Below, one piece after another: positions 53,002 to 62,614 of a stretch of 64,000 nucleotides of DNA. Under the pieces are notes generated by a model. It was not told the DNA's origin. It ran no database searches and saw only the letters and a program-made list of their open reading frames with translations. Position 1 is the stretch's first letter. Each line of letters opens with the position of its first letter. The position numbers and the translations under genes were made by a program. Source of the DNA: Lachnospiraceae bacterium XBB2008 (GTDB lineage: Bacteria; Bacillota; Clostridia; Lachnospirales; Lachnospiraceae); contig FMVL01000006.1 in the NCBI GenBank assembly GCA_900102235.1, positions 340,440 through 404,439 of the forward strand, in the 5' to 3' direction.

Positions 53002-53649
53002 ATGAACAATTTTGAAAACGAAAAAAACATATTCATTATGGATCATCCGCTGATCCAGCATAAGATCACGCAGATCCGCGATAAGAATACCGGAACGCAG
53101 CAGTTCCGTAAATGTATCGAAGAGATCGCAACACTGATGGGATATGAAGCTCTTCGCGATCTTCCTCTCATGGATATAGATGTAGAGACTCCCATAGAGA
53201 GCACCAGATCACCTGTCATAGCAGGCAAGAAGCTTGACATAGTTCCGATCCTTCGTGCAGGACTAGGTATGGTCAGCGGAATAGAAGCGCTGGTACCTAC
53301 CGCAAAAGTAGGTCATATCGGTCTCTACAGAGATCCCGAGACTCATAAGCCTGTAGAGTATTACTGCAAGCTTCCCGCGCCCATCGAACAGAGAACCATA
53401 GTAGTCGTGGATCCCATGCTTGCAACCGGCGGATCGGGTTCCGATGCGGTAACTCAGATCAAGGCTCACGGCGGAGTACATATCAAATTCATGTGTATCA
53501 TAGCCGCTCCCGAGGGCCTGACCAAACTTCATGAGGATCACCCCGATATCCAGATATATGTGGGCCACCTTGACAGATGTCTTAACGAGAATGCATATAT
53601 CTGTCCCGGTCTCGGTGATGCCGGAGACAGGATATTCGGTACCAAGTAA
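53002..53649 (+). CDS. upp: Uracil phosphoribosyltransferase
   Basis: A 215-residue Upp. The start is at 53002 with GGAG six to ten bases upstream. The conserved [20 protein letters not shown], and PRPP-binding [12 protein letters not shown] motifs are present, and the C terminus ends with [12 protein letters not shown] as in the family. It makes UMP from uracil and PRPP. It is in the same transcript as uraA and 5 bases before the lipoprotein gene. Confidence 0.96.
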   Translation: MNNFENEKNIFIMDHPLIQHKITQIRDKNTGTQQFRKCIEEIATLMGYEALRDLPLMDIDVETPIESTRSPVIAGKKLDIVPILRAGLGMVSGIEALVPTAKVGHIGLYRDPETHKPVEYYCKLPAPIEQRTIVVVDPMLATGGSGSDAVTQIKAHGGVHIKFMCIIAAPEGLTKLHEDHPDIQIYVGHLDRCLNENAYICPGLGDAGDRIFGTK

Positions 53650-53654
53650 CAGCC

Positions 53655-54176
53655 ATGTCCAGATTTTTAGCGTGTAACAGAAGAACTTATATTGCCGTAA
53701 CGGTAGCACTCATGATGTCATGGGTGCTATCTGGTTGTGGTAAGGATGAAGCTCTCGAATCCTATAAGGAGAGCATGGAGAGCTATTATGACCAGATCGT
53801 TCTGATCGATGCCGGGATCAATTCCATCGATGCCGCTTCCGATATCGACGGAACACAGCTTCTCGGATACCTGGATCAGCTCGATCAGCTCACTGTGGCG
53901 ATGTCAGAAGTTGAAGTACCCGAACAGTTCAGCATGGTCGAAGAACTCGCCGATGAAGCGGCGGATAACATGTCCAAATCGGTGATCCTGTATCATCAGC
54001 TCTATGATGATCCCGTGTATAACGAAGATGTTGCTTCCGGGGCATATGAGTATTATGAGAGAGCCAACTTAAGGATCAGATACATCAGAGAGATATTGCA
54101 CGGGGATATACCGGAAGACCTTGTAGTAGTTGAAGATAACGGCGAAGGAACCGGTGCAGAAGAGGGAGGAGAGTAA
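53655..54176 (+). CDS. Small lipoprotein of unknown function
   Basis: A 173-residue protein with a signal peptide (about 10-27) and lipobox LSGC, so the mature protein begins at Cys28 and is held on the outside of the membrane. The rest is acidic and mainly helical (two long helices, about 32-60 and 75-115), with a Glu/Gly-rich end. No known domain is seen. It sits 5 bases after upp and overlaps the next gene by one base (TAATG). The two envelope genes are probably partners. Confidence 0.72.
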   Translation: MSRFLACNRRTYIAVTVALMMSWVLSGCGKDEALESYKESMESYYDQIVLIDAGINSIDAASDIDGTQLLGYLDQLDQLTVAMSEVEVPEQFSMVEELADEAADNMSKSVILYHQLYDDPVYNEDVASGAYEYYERANLRIRYIREILHGDIPEDLVVVEDNGEGTGAEEGGE

Positions 54177-54622
54177 TGGCAGATAATAATCCTATGGTCC
54201 CCGAGACACCCAAGACCGAGCTCGATCAGTTGACCGAACTTGTAAAGAAGCAGACCAAACAGCTTAGGTATTCCAGGATAGCATGTTTAGCCGCTGTTGC
54301 AATGGCAGCCGTTCTTCTGGTATCCTGTATCCTGATAGTACCCAGGGTGATGGCAACCATCCATCAGTTCAACGATCTGATGACTGAGGCTGTTACGGTA
54401 ATAGATAATGCAAATTCCACATTGCAGAGCTTTGATGAGATGTCTACCGAGATCACATCCGCAGCAGAAGGGATCAACGGTCTTGTGGAGGATAACTCTG
54501 AGGTACTTACGGAATCAGTGAATAAGATGAATTCCATTGATTTCGAGGGACTCAACAAAGCCATAGCAGATCTGCAGGCTGTTGTTGAACCCATGGCGAA
54601 TTTCTTTAGCAGATTCAGATGA
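54176..54622 (+). CDS. Small single-pass membrane protein with coiled coil
   Basis: A 148-residue protein. A basic cytoplasmic head with a short coiled region (TELDQLTELVKKQTKQL) is followed by a membrane helix at about 36-58 and then 90 residues outside that predict as coiled coil (repeating hydrophobics in VIDNANSTLQSFDEM onward). No family is recognised. It is translationally coupled to the lipoprotein gene through TAATG and lies 9 bases before ilvB. It could form a complex with the lipoprotein at the cell surface. Confidence 0.7.
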   Translation: MADNNPMVPETPKTELDQLTELVKKQTKQLRYSRIACLAAVAMAAVLLVSCILIVPRVMATIHQFNDLMTEAVTVIDNANSTLQSFDEMSTEITSAAEGINGLVEDNSEVLTESVNKMNSIDFEGLNKAIADLQAVVEPMANFFSRFR

Positions 54623-54631
54623 GGACATATT

Positions 54632-56248
54632 ATGACAGGTGCGGATTCGATTGTTAAATGTCTTGAAGCGGAGGGTGTAGATGTAGTCTTCGGATATCCC
54701 GGAGTTGCCATATGCCCTTTTTATAATGCGATACTCGATTCGGATATCGAAACGGTGCTCATCAGGACCGAGCAGAATGCTGCTCATGCGGCATCCGGTC
54801 TTGCAAGGACTACCGGCAAAGTCGGAGTATGTGCGGTCACTTCCGGTCCCGGTGCCACGAATGTGATCACAGGTATTGCTACGGCTTTTGCGGATTCCAT
54901 TCCGATAGTGGTTATCACGGGTCAGGTCAATTCGGCGCTTCTGGGGTCCGATGTGTTCCAGGAAGCCGATATTACCGGTGCTGTTGAGAGTTTTGTAAAA
55001 TACAGTTACCTGGTCAGAGACGCCGATGATATTCCGAGGATTTTCAAAGAAGCATTTCATCTGGCTTCAACAGGACGTAAAGGTCCTGTCCTGATCGATG
55101 TTCCGATAGACATTCAGAATGCTCCGACTTCCAAATTCAAATATCCCGAGAGCATCAATATGAGAACATACAAGCCTACTGTCAAGGGGCATGCTGTTCA
55201 GATCCAGAAAGCCGTCAAGGCTTTGAATCATGCAAAGCGGCCCATCATCTGTGCGGGCGGCGGCGTTCTCCTTGCAGATGCGTGCGGACTTTTGCGTAAA
55301 CTCAGCGAGAAGTATTCGATCCCTGCAGTTCATACAATGATGGGAAAAGGTGCCCTTCCTTCCGAATACAAGCTCAATTACGGCATGGTGGGCAATAACG
55401 GCAAGCCTTATGCTAACCGTGCGATGAATGAAGCCGATGTTCTGATCATGGTCGGTGCCCGTGTTGCCGACAGAGCCATCAGCCAGCCGGATATCATTTT
55501 TGACAATAAGACATTGATACATATAGATGTGGATCCCGCTGAGATAGGTAAAAACGCGCAGGCTACGATCCCGATAGTCGGTGATGCGGCGCATATCCTT
55601 ACGGAAATGATCGAATCCGATATAAGCTGCAATACTTCTGACTGGATCGATACTCTTGAGGAATACAGGGCTCAGATGGCGATAGTAAGACATCCCGATC
55701 CGAAATTCGTCGATCCCTGCGAGTTCATACGGCGCATGACAGACAGGATGGATGATGATGCAGTATATGTTGCCGATGTCGGCCAGAACCAGATCTGGTC
55801 GTGTGCGCATGCGATCGTAAGAAACGGAAGATTCCTTACCAGCGGCGGAATGGGTACCATGGGTTATTCCATCCCTGCAGCCATGGGTGTTCAGTATGCA
55901 TATCCGGACAGACAGGTAGTAGCGGTATGCGGTGACGGTTCGTTCCAGATGTCAATGATGGAACTTGCCACCATGAGACAGCACGGGATCCACGGACGTA
56001 TCGCCGTAATGTGTAACGGATATCTCGGCATGGTACGTGAGTATCAGCACTATACATACAAAGACAATTACAGCGTAGTCGACCTGACCGGAAGTCCCGA
56101 TCTGTCCAAGATCGCAGAGGCGTACGGCTTTAAGTATCTGCATCTTGAGAACATGGATGACTGCGATGCCGTTATAGATGAATTCCTGAAGTCGGATGAG
56201 TCGGTATTACTGGAACTGACTATCGATCCCATGGATCTCGTTAAGTGA
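54632..56248 (+). CDS. ilvB: Acetolactate synthase large subunit
   Basis: A 538-residue ThDP enzyme. The catalytic Glu is in IRTEQNAAHAASG near 44-56. The ThDP motif GDGSFQMSMMELAT with YLGMVREYQ lies near 430-475. It is about 20-30 residues shorter than typical IlvB. It condenses pyruvate (or pyruvate and 2-oxobutyrate) to start valine, leucine and isoleucine synthesis. Followed by two ACT regulatory subunits and ilvC. No T-box or leader peptide is seen before it; the gene is embedded in the upp transcript. Confidence 0.93.
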   Translation: MTGADSIVKCLEAEGVDVVFGYPGVAICPFYNAILDSDIETVLIRTEQNAAHAASGLARTTGKVGVCAVTSGPGATNVITGIATAFADSIPIVVITGQVNSALLGSDVFQEADITGAVESFVKYSYLVRDADDIPRIFKEAFHLASTGRKGPVLIDVPIDIQNAPTSKFKYPESINMRTYKPTVKGHAVQIQKAVKALNHAKRPIICAGGGVLLADACGLLRKLSEKYSIPAVHTMMGKGALPSEYKLNYGMVGNNGKPYANRAMNEADVLIMVGARVADRAISQPDIIFDNKTLIHIDVDPAEIGKNAQATIPIVGDAAHILTEMIESDISCNTSDWIDTLEEYRAQMAIVRHPDPKFVDPCEFIRRMTDRMDDDAVYVADVGQNQIWSCAHAIVRNGRFLTSGGMGTMGYSIPAAMGVQYAYPDRQVVAVCGDGSFQMSMMELATMRQHGIHGRIAVMCNGYLGMVREYQHYTYKDNYSVVDLTGSPDLSKIAEAYGFKYLHLENMDDCDAVIDEFLKSDESVLLELTIDPMDLVK

Positions 56249-56259
56249 TCGGAGGAAGT

Positions 56260-56739
56260 ATGAAGCGTATTTATTCCGTATTAGTAGAAAACCGTTCCGG
56301 TGTACTTTTTAAGGTAGCAGGTCTTTTTTCGAGAAGATGCTTCAACATAGATTCACTGGCAGTGGGTGAGACCGATTCTCCCGATGTTTCATGTATGACC
56401 GTGGTAAGCTCCGGAGATGAGAGGACCATGGAGCAGATCGAGAAGCAGCTCAATAAGAAGATCGATGTCATCAAGGTCCGTACCTTTGATGAAGCCGAAG
56501 CCGTAAGCCGCGAACTTATGTTGTTAAAGGTCAAATACACCAAGTCTAACCGGGCCGAGATCCTGGAGATCTGCGATATCATGAAAGCAGATATCGTTGA
56601 TATGTCCAAATCGCAGCTCATGATACAGATATGCGACGTACCCGAGAGGACAAGAGTGCTCATTAAGATGCTCAGCTCAATATCGATAGTCGAGGTCGCT
56701 CGTACCGGCACCCTTGCTTTACCCAAGTGTGTTGACTAA
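56260..56739 (+). CDS. ilvN: Acetolactate synthase small (regulatory) subunit, copy 1
   Basis: A 159-residue protein. The start ATG at 56260 follows GGAGGAAG. The N-terminal ACT domain reads YSVLVENRSGVLFKVAGLFSRR, and the C-terminal domain runs to about 159. It binds valine and tunes IlvB. It lies 11 bases after ilvB. About 35-40 percent of positions look the same as in copy 2 by eye, so the two are not a recent duplication. Confidence 0.9.
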   Translation: MKRIYSVLVENRSGVLFKVAGLFSRRCFNIDSLAVGETDSPDVSCMTVVSSGDERTMEQIEKQLNKKIDVIKVRTFDEAEAVSRELMLLKVKYTKSNRAEILEICDIMKADIVDMSKSQLMIQICDVPERTRVLIKMLSSISIVEVARTGTLALPKCVD

Positions 56740-56808
56740 TCACTGAAACATCTGTAAAATTATATTTCAGCGTCAAATTGTCTGAAGATATCATTCAGAG
56801 GAGTTTTT

Positions 56809-57315
56809 ATGCAAAGAAAAGTATTTCAGTTGCTCGTAGACAATACCTCCGGTGTTCTGAGCCGTATTTCCGGGCTTTTTTCCAGAAGAGGATATAATAT
56901 CGAGTCCATAACGGCAGGAGTTACCGCAGATCCGAAGTATACACGTATCACTATTGTTACAAGCGGTGATGACGAGATACTCGATCAGATAGAGAAGCAG
57001 GTTGCCAAGCTTGTGGATGTGCGTGATATCAAGGTTCTTGAGCCTGCAAGCAGCGTTTACAGAGAACTTGCACTGATCAAGGTCAGAGTAAGTGCCGATA
57101 AGCGTCAGGAGATCATTGCGATCGCAGAGACTGATAACTTCCGTGCCAAGATCATCGATGTATGTAAGGAAGCCATGATCGTTGAACTTACCGGAAACCA
57201 GGACAAGATCGATACCTTTATCGGTCTGCTCGACGGATATGAGATCCTTGAACTTGCACGCACCGGTATCGCAGGTCTCGGCCGCGGTATCGAGAATGTT
57301 ACCTATCTGCCCTAA
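56809..57315 (+). CDS. ilvN: Acetolactate synthase small (regulatory) subunit, copy 2
   Basis: A 168-residue protein with the standard layout: ACT domain QLLVDNTSGVLSRISGLFSRRGYNIES, then a C-terminal domain ending ARTGIAGLGRG. This copy looks more like the usual IlvN/IlvH than copy 1. AGAGGAG lies before the ATG. The 69-base gap holds two short hairpins and no T run, so the transcript continues. Two non-identical small subunits may give two regulatory states of IlvB. Confidence 0.92.
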   Translation: MQRKVFQLLVDNTSGVLSRISGLFSRRGYNIESITAGVTADPKYTRITIVTSGDDEILDQIEKQVAKLVDVRDIKVLEPASSVYRELALIKVRVSADKRQEIIAIAETDNFRAKIIDVCKEAMIVELTGNQDKIDTFIGLLDGYEILELARTGIAGLGRGIENVTYLP

Positions 57316-57330
57316 ACCGTTCAGTATCCT

Positions 57331-57345
57331 GCAGATCCTATCTGC
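57331..57345 (+). repeat. Short perfect hairpin between ilvN and ilvC
   Basis: GCAGAT-CCT-ATCTGC. No T tract follows, so it is not a terminator. It could stabilise the downstream ilvC message. Confidence 0.4.
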
Positions 57346-57361
57346 GAGGGAAATTATATAA

Positions 57362-58396
<1,035 letters not shown>

Positions 58397-58420
58397 TCGC
58401 ATTATATTGATATGTCTGTG

Positions 58421-58459
58421 CATGCCAGTATCCGCTTACCGGATATTGGCATGTTTTAT
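58421..58459 (+). terminator. Rho-independent terminator of the uraA-upp-ilv transcript
   Basis: CATGCCAGTATCCG pairs with CGGATATTGGCATG over 14 bp with one G-U, followed by TTTTAT. Confidence 0.85.
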
Positions 58460-58474
58460 AAAGAGGTTCAATAA

Positions 58475-60106
58475 ATGAAACACGTAAAGCACAGAAGAAA
58501 ACTGATATCAGCTTTGACCGCTGTTTGGATCATGATCTCCTTAAGCGGATGCGAGTGGCTGCCCACTCCTTCGGACTACGTGCCGGAACCGGTCAATGAT
58601 GGAGCAGAGGACGATGCGGATACGGAAGCTGATGCCGAAGATACGGACTTTGAAATGCCGGATAATACATCCGGCCAGGGATTTAAGACCGGATCGGATC
58701 TGCCTTCCGATAAGGCCGAAGAAGAACATGAACTTACCGCATCCGAACTGCGTGAGATTGAAGAGGATTTTAATTCAACCACATATAACGGGTTTTTATC
58801 GACGGAGTTTGCCACGGCGCAGGATATATGGTGGGAGGAGGTATTCTATAACGGAGCAGGCATAGAATGCCGGACGGCAGATTATGCGGAAGTTGAAAGA
58901 TCATATCTGAAAAAGACCGGATACGAAGAACTTTTCGGAGATCTTGACTATATCTCCACAGCGGATATCAATGATTTCGTGCTTGATACAACAGGACATA
59001 CGTACGGTTCGATGAACCATAAACTGGACTGGCTCTATCTTAATGATCTTGATGTATATACCCATCAACACGGCGATACGAACTTCGTACCGATAGAGCT
59101 TTCTTCCGGTATCGTTAACGACGGACTTTATCATGTGTATTACGAAGCGCCTCTGGGCGATGACGTTGCCGATAAACGATTCGAGGTCGTTTTTGATAAG
59201 AATGATGACGGATATGTGTTCGTATCCAATCTCTGGGCGCCCGAATGCGGCAGAGAAGAGGGGATGGAAGCCATATATGATTCCCTTATCGAAAAATACG
59301 CAAAAGCCGTTGACGCCAGACTCGATGCGGACGGATTAAGAGATGAAAATATCAGTTCCTTCTGCGCTATAGAGTATAACGGTGATGAAGATCCCATGGA
59401 TGTCATAGGTTATTACCGTGACGATCTCGACGGCGATGGGATAGATGAACTGCTTTTCGGAGCAAATCATACCGAATATATCATGCCTGTTTATGAGGCT
59501 TATACCATAAAGGACGGTTCATGGAACAGACTTTTCATGTCGTATGATGATTCCGTATATTATCTTGCAAAAGACGGAACATTCTATTATCAGGAACATA
59601 TTGTCGATGAGGGTGACAGGTTAAGCCATTGCGAGATGCAGGGTGCATATAAGTTCGTTACCGCCATTGATATGGTCAGAGTTTTATATGACGGTACATA
59701 TGAGTATTCTACAGACTATTTCTGGAAAGATGTCCAGCCGATATCGGAAAAAGAGTATATCGAGTATATCGATGATGCCAACGATATGTACGTTAACATC
59801 AAATATACGCCTCTTTCCACTGTAGATATCGGAAGTAACGGGGTAACGGCGCTCTCCAAGGGATCATACACAAATGATGAGCTGTGTGAGATGGCGCTGG
59901 ACTATTATGAAAACGAGACAGGTTACAGGCCCACTATATCCGAGGTGGATTCCGAAGACGGCGATCTGGTTACCATACATCTGTATGATATCGTTGATGA
60001 TCATACCGCTACGAGTGCCTGGTATGATATCGACAGAGTGACCGGCAAGGGTGAGGATGGGATATTTGGCGATAAGGTTGATCTTACGGAGTTTGCTCCG
60101 AGGTAG
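58475..60106 (+). CDS. Large lipoprotein of unknown function
   Basis: A 543-residue protein. The signal peptide at about 8-25 ends in lipobox LSGC, giving lipidation at Cys26. An acidic, threonine-containing linker of about 70 residues (rich in Asp/Glu/Ala) follows, then a compact domain with many aromatic and acidic residues. The segment DDLDGDGIDELLFGA near 310-324 looks like a calcium-binding or FG-GAP-type loop. No enzyme motif is seen. AAAGAGG lies upstream. Its last 23 bases overlap the end of the MATE gene on the other strand. Confidence 0.72.
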   Translation: MKHVKHRRKLISALTAVWIMISLSGCEWLPTPSDYVPEPVNDGAEDDADTEADAEDTDFEMPDNTSGQGFKTGSDLPSDKAEEEHELTASELREIEEDFNSTTYNGFLSTEFATAQDIWWEEVFYNGAGIECRTADYAEVERSYLKKTGYEELFGDLDYISTADINDFVLDTTGHTYGSMNHKLDWLYLNDLDVYTHQHGDTNFVPIELSSGIVNDGLYHVYYEAPLGDDVADKRFEVVFDKNDDGYVFVSNLWAPECGREEGMEAIYDSLIEKYAKAVDARLDADGLRDENISSFCAIEYNGDEDPMDVIGYYRDDLDGDGIDELLFGANHTEYIMPVYEAYTIKDGSWNRLFMSYDDSVYYLAKDGTFYYQEHIVDEGDRLSHCEMQGAYKFVTAIDMVRVLYDGTYEYSTDYFWKDVQPISEKEYIEYIDDANDMYVNIKYTPLSTVDIGSNGVTALSKGSYTNDELCEMALDYYENETGYRPTISEVDSEDGDLVTIHLYDIVDDHTATSAWYDIDRVTGKGEDGIFGDKVDLTEFAPR

Positions 60107-61448
60107 GATCGGGATCGTCAGTGGTGGGCAGTTCCTTAAAGAAACTCCTGGCAAATATGATCGTGGGGATCACGGATAATACGAGTGAAACGGGCTGAGC
60201 TTCCTCTATACCGTAAAGACCACGAAAATGACTAAGAATAAGAAGGGCGGGGATGAGTATCACTCCGCTCTTCATTGCGCTTAAGACCGAAGCATGCAGC
60301 TTTTTGCCGGTTGTCTGCAGAAGCATCTCGGTCATTACCGTGACCGGCATGAAAAGCTGCGATGCAGCCATCAGTCTCATGGCCCTTGTTCCTATAACGA
60401 TAACATAGGGATCATCCCTCAGCGCAGCAGTTATATTCGGAGCAAATATAAAGACAACCGAAGCAAACAGCGTCATGCAGATCTGGCTTACGATGAGTCC
60501 GAACCTGTATCCCTTACGTACTCTCGTAAACTTACCTGCTCCGAAATTAAAGCCGCTCACGGGCTGGAATCCCTGACCTATTCCCAGAGACATCGAAAAT
60601 GTGAAGAATGATACTCTTGTTACGATGCTCATGGCTGCGATAGCGGCATCTCCGTAAGGCCTGGCTGTGGAATTCATGAGTATGGTACATGCGGAATTAA
60701 GCCCCTGCCTGATCATGGACGGAAGACCTGTAGCCGCTATATTTCCGAGAAGTGCCATGGAGAATGATATCTTTCGGATGGAAAGCCTCAACTCGCTCTT
60801 GCCTCTGACGAACATGGACAGCATGATGCACCATCCGATGAACTGAGAAAGTGCGGTAGACAGTCCCGCGCCGGCAACCCCCATGCCGAAACCGAACATC
60901 AGTACAGGGTCGAGAGCGATGTTCAAAACAGCTCCGGAGAGCATGGCGATCATTCCGAAGAATGCTTTGCCCTCGTATCTGAGCAGATTGTTAAGCGTAT
61001 AGCTTGTAGTCATAAAAGGAGCAGCACATAGAATGAATCTGAGATAACTTTTGGCGAAGGGAGCTATGGTCGGAGTGCTGCCCAGGAATGTTATGATCGG
61101 ATCGATGAATATCAATCCGAATACAGTAAGACACAATCCGAAGAAAAAAGAATAGAAGAGACCAGTTGAGCCGGTCTCATCGGCATGTGCGTTATCCTTG
61201 GCGCCCAGCATCCTGGAAATGAGGCTTCCACTGCCCTGGCCAAACAGAAAGCCTATGGCCTGAATCATGGCCATAAAACCGAAAACTATGCCGACCGCAC
61301 CGGATGCAGAAGTACCAAGCCTTCCGACAAATGCCGTATCCGCGATATTGTATATATTGGATATCAGCATGCTGATGATCGTCGGTATCGAGAGTGAAAC
61401 TATCAGTTTTTCGACCGGAGAGCCGGTCATCTTTTCATATTGCGTCAT
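60084..61448 (-). CDS. MATE-family multidrug/toxin efflux protein
   Basis: A 454-residue membrane protein with 12 helices and two MatE repeats. It begins MTQYEKMTGSPVEKLIVSLSIPTIISML, the usual MATE opening. The start is at 61446-61448 because GTGAGG precedes it on the reverse strand; a longer frame adds 13 residues without support. It resembles the DinF/NorM-like group common in Clostridia. It would export drugs or metabolites with sodium or protons. It is convergent with and overlaps the lipoprotein gene by 23 bases. Confidence 0.92.
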   Translation of the reverse strand: MTQYEKMTGSPVEKLIVSLSIPTIISMLISNIYNIADTAFVGRLGTSASGAVGIVFGFMAMIQAIGFLFGQGSGSLISRMLGAKDNAHADETGSTGLFYSFFFGLCLTVFGLIFIDPIITFLGSTPTIAPFAKSYLRFILCAAPFMTTSYTLNNLLRYEGKAFFGMIAMLSGAVLNIALDPVLMFGFGMGVAGAGLSTALSQFIGWCIMLSMFVRGKSELRLSIRKISFSMALLGNIAATGLPSMIRQGLNSACTILMNSTARPYGDAAIAAMSIVTRVSFFTFSMSLGIGQGFQPVSGFNFGAGKFTRVRKGYRFGLIVSQICMTLFASVVFIFAPNITAALRDDPYVIVIGTRAMRLMAASQLFMPVTVMTEMLLQTTGKKLHASVLSAMKSGVILIPALLILSHFRGLYGIEEAQPVSLVLSVIPTIIFARSFFKELPTTDDPDPTSEQTP

Positions 61449-61467
61449 ATTGTCCTCACCAAACACT

Positions 61468-61476
61468 AGTATATCA
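61468..61476 (-). promoter_or_regulatory. Extended -10 promoter of the MATE gene
   Basis: On the reverse strand TGATATACT, an extended -10 with one change from the TGATATAAT seen three times on the forward strand. The expected leader is about 13 bases and holds the GTGAGG ribosome binding site. Confidence 0.4.
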
Positions 61477-61583
61477 TACCGGTGCAATTTTCCTGTATAA
61501 TGAATACACAGGTGGCTGAATTGCGGAATGATTCATGTGCAAATCGGAAACAGTTCTACGCAGGCACTTTCATAGGAGTATAT

Positions 61584-62288
61584 ATGCGTATAGGAATATT
61601 GGGAGGGACATTTGATCCCATACATATAGGGCATATGGAGATGGCGAGGGCAGCAGTACGAGAGCTGGCCCGGATGGGGGAGCCTATAGATAAACTGCTC
61701 ATCATTCCTGCAGGGCATCCGTATTTCAAGGGAGATATCACTCCGTATGAGATGAGATGCGAGATGGTTAAGATCGCGGTGGAGGAGCTTAATGCTGAGA
61801 TCTCACGGAATGAATCGCTCCCCGAGGATTTCAGATATGAACTGAGTTATCTCGAGAAGGATGAGGGGAAGCCGACATATACATTTGAGACTCTGCAAAA
61901 GATCCACATAGAAGAGCCGGGCTCCAAGCTCTACTTCATATGTGGTGAAGATGTGTATGATTCCTTACACATGTGGAGAAGTCCTGAGATAGTCTTAGAT
62001 GAAGCTGCGCTTGTGGTATTTGAAAGGAAAGATGATGATTACGAACGGGCGAAGCAATCCGTTCAAAAGCCTCAAATGAATGATGGATCGGATATAGGAT
62101 CGGAGCTGAGAATTAAGAAGCTGCAACAGATTAACAGCCATGCACGGATTATACCGATCAAGCACGATATTCCTGCGGTTTCGTCTACGCAGATCAGAAA
62201 GGCTGTATCGGGCGGCGAAGCTATAGACAGTCTTGTTTCTCAGGGTATTGCGAAATATTTACAGGAGAATTCATTGTACAGATCATGA
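61584..62288 (+). CDS. nadD: Nicotinate-nucleotide adenylyltransferase
   Basis: A 234-residue NadD. It starts at 61584, five bases after AGGAG, with MRIGILGGTFDPIHIGHM containing the nucleotidyltransferase GGTFDPIHxGH motif. SSTQIRKAVSGG near the C terminus is the matching ISSTxIR motif. It joins nicotinate mononucleotide and ATP to deamido-NAD. An inserted stretch of about 20 residues near 155-175 is longer than usual. The longer open frame upstream, 34 codons, has no ribosome binding site. It overlaps the next gene by ATGA. Confidence 0.92.
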   Translation: MRIGILGGTFDPIHIGHMEMARAAVRELARMGEPIDKLLIIPAGHPYFKGDITPYEMRCEMVKIAVEELNAEISRNESLPEDFRYELSYLEKDEGKPTYTFETLQKIHIEEPGSKLYFICGEDVYDSLHMWRSPEIVLDEAALVVFERKDDDYERAKQSVQKPQMNDGSDIGSELRIKKLQQINSHARIIPIKHDIPAVSSTQIRKAVSGGEAIDSLVSQGIAKYLQENSLYRS

Positions 62289-62581
62289 CAGACAGTCAGA
62301 AAGAATGGATTATCGCAAAAGAACGGCTCATATCCAACGTTACATCTCTCGGTTTTCCCGCCGATCTGGGGGAGCAGTGCGCCAAGCAGCTCGGAAGCCC
62401 TAAGGCCATGAACCGCATGTCGGCATACTTAAGCTATGAGAAGCCTAAGTCGGTCGAACTTGTCGTGGATGAGATGCTGGCCATATGCAGCGAGATAGAA
62501 GCCTGGCGTGAAAAGAAGTCCGCCGAAGAAGCCAACGCCAAATACAACGAGATACTATATTATGGCCTTAACGACATATAA
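62285..62581 (+). CDS. Conserved small helical protein of unknown function
   Basis: A 98-residue protein translated from an ATGA overlap with nadD. It is all-helical by pattern, with charged helices around [24 protein letters not shown] and a C-terminal [20 protein letters not shown] helix. No motif or signal peptide is seen. Such a small partner next to nadD is something I half recall in Lachnospiraceae, but I know no function. The terminator that follows marks the end of the operon. Confidence 0.7.
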   Translation: MTDSQKEWIIAKERLISNVTSLGFPADLGEQCAKQLGSPKAMNRMSAYLSYEKPKSVELVVDEMLAICSEIEAWREKKSAEEANAKYNEILYYGLNDI

Positions 62582-62583
62582 AA

Positions 62584-62613
62584 CAGCCTCCGGATCATCC
62601 GGAGGCTGCTGTT
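62584..62613 (+). terminator. Terminator stem of the nadD operon, tail displaced by a group IIC intron
   Basis: CAGCCTCCGG (62584-62593) pairs with CCGGAGGCTG (62599-62608), 10 bp with a 5-base loop. The T tract expected after such a stem is missing: after CTGTTA the group II intron begins at once. Group IIC introns are known to insert just downstream of such stems. Confidence 0.75.
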
Positions 62614-62614
62614 A

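Noticed and set aside
54623..54631. T-box or leader-peptide attenuator before ilvB
   Set aside because: Only 9 bases separate ilvB from the preceding gene.
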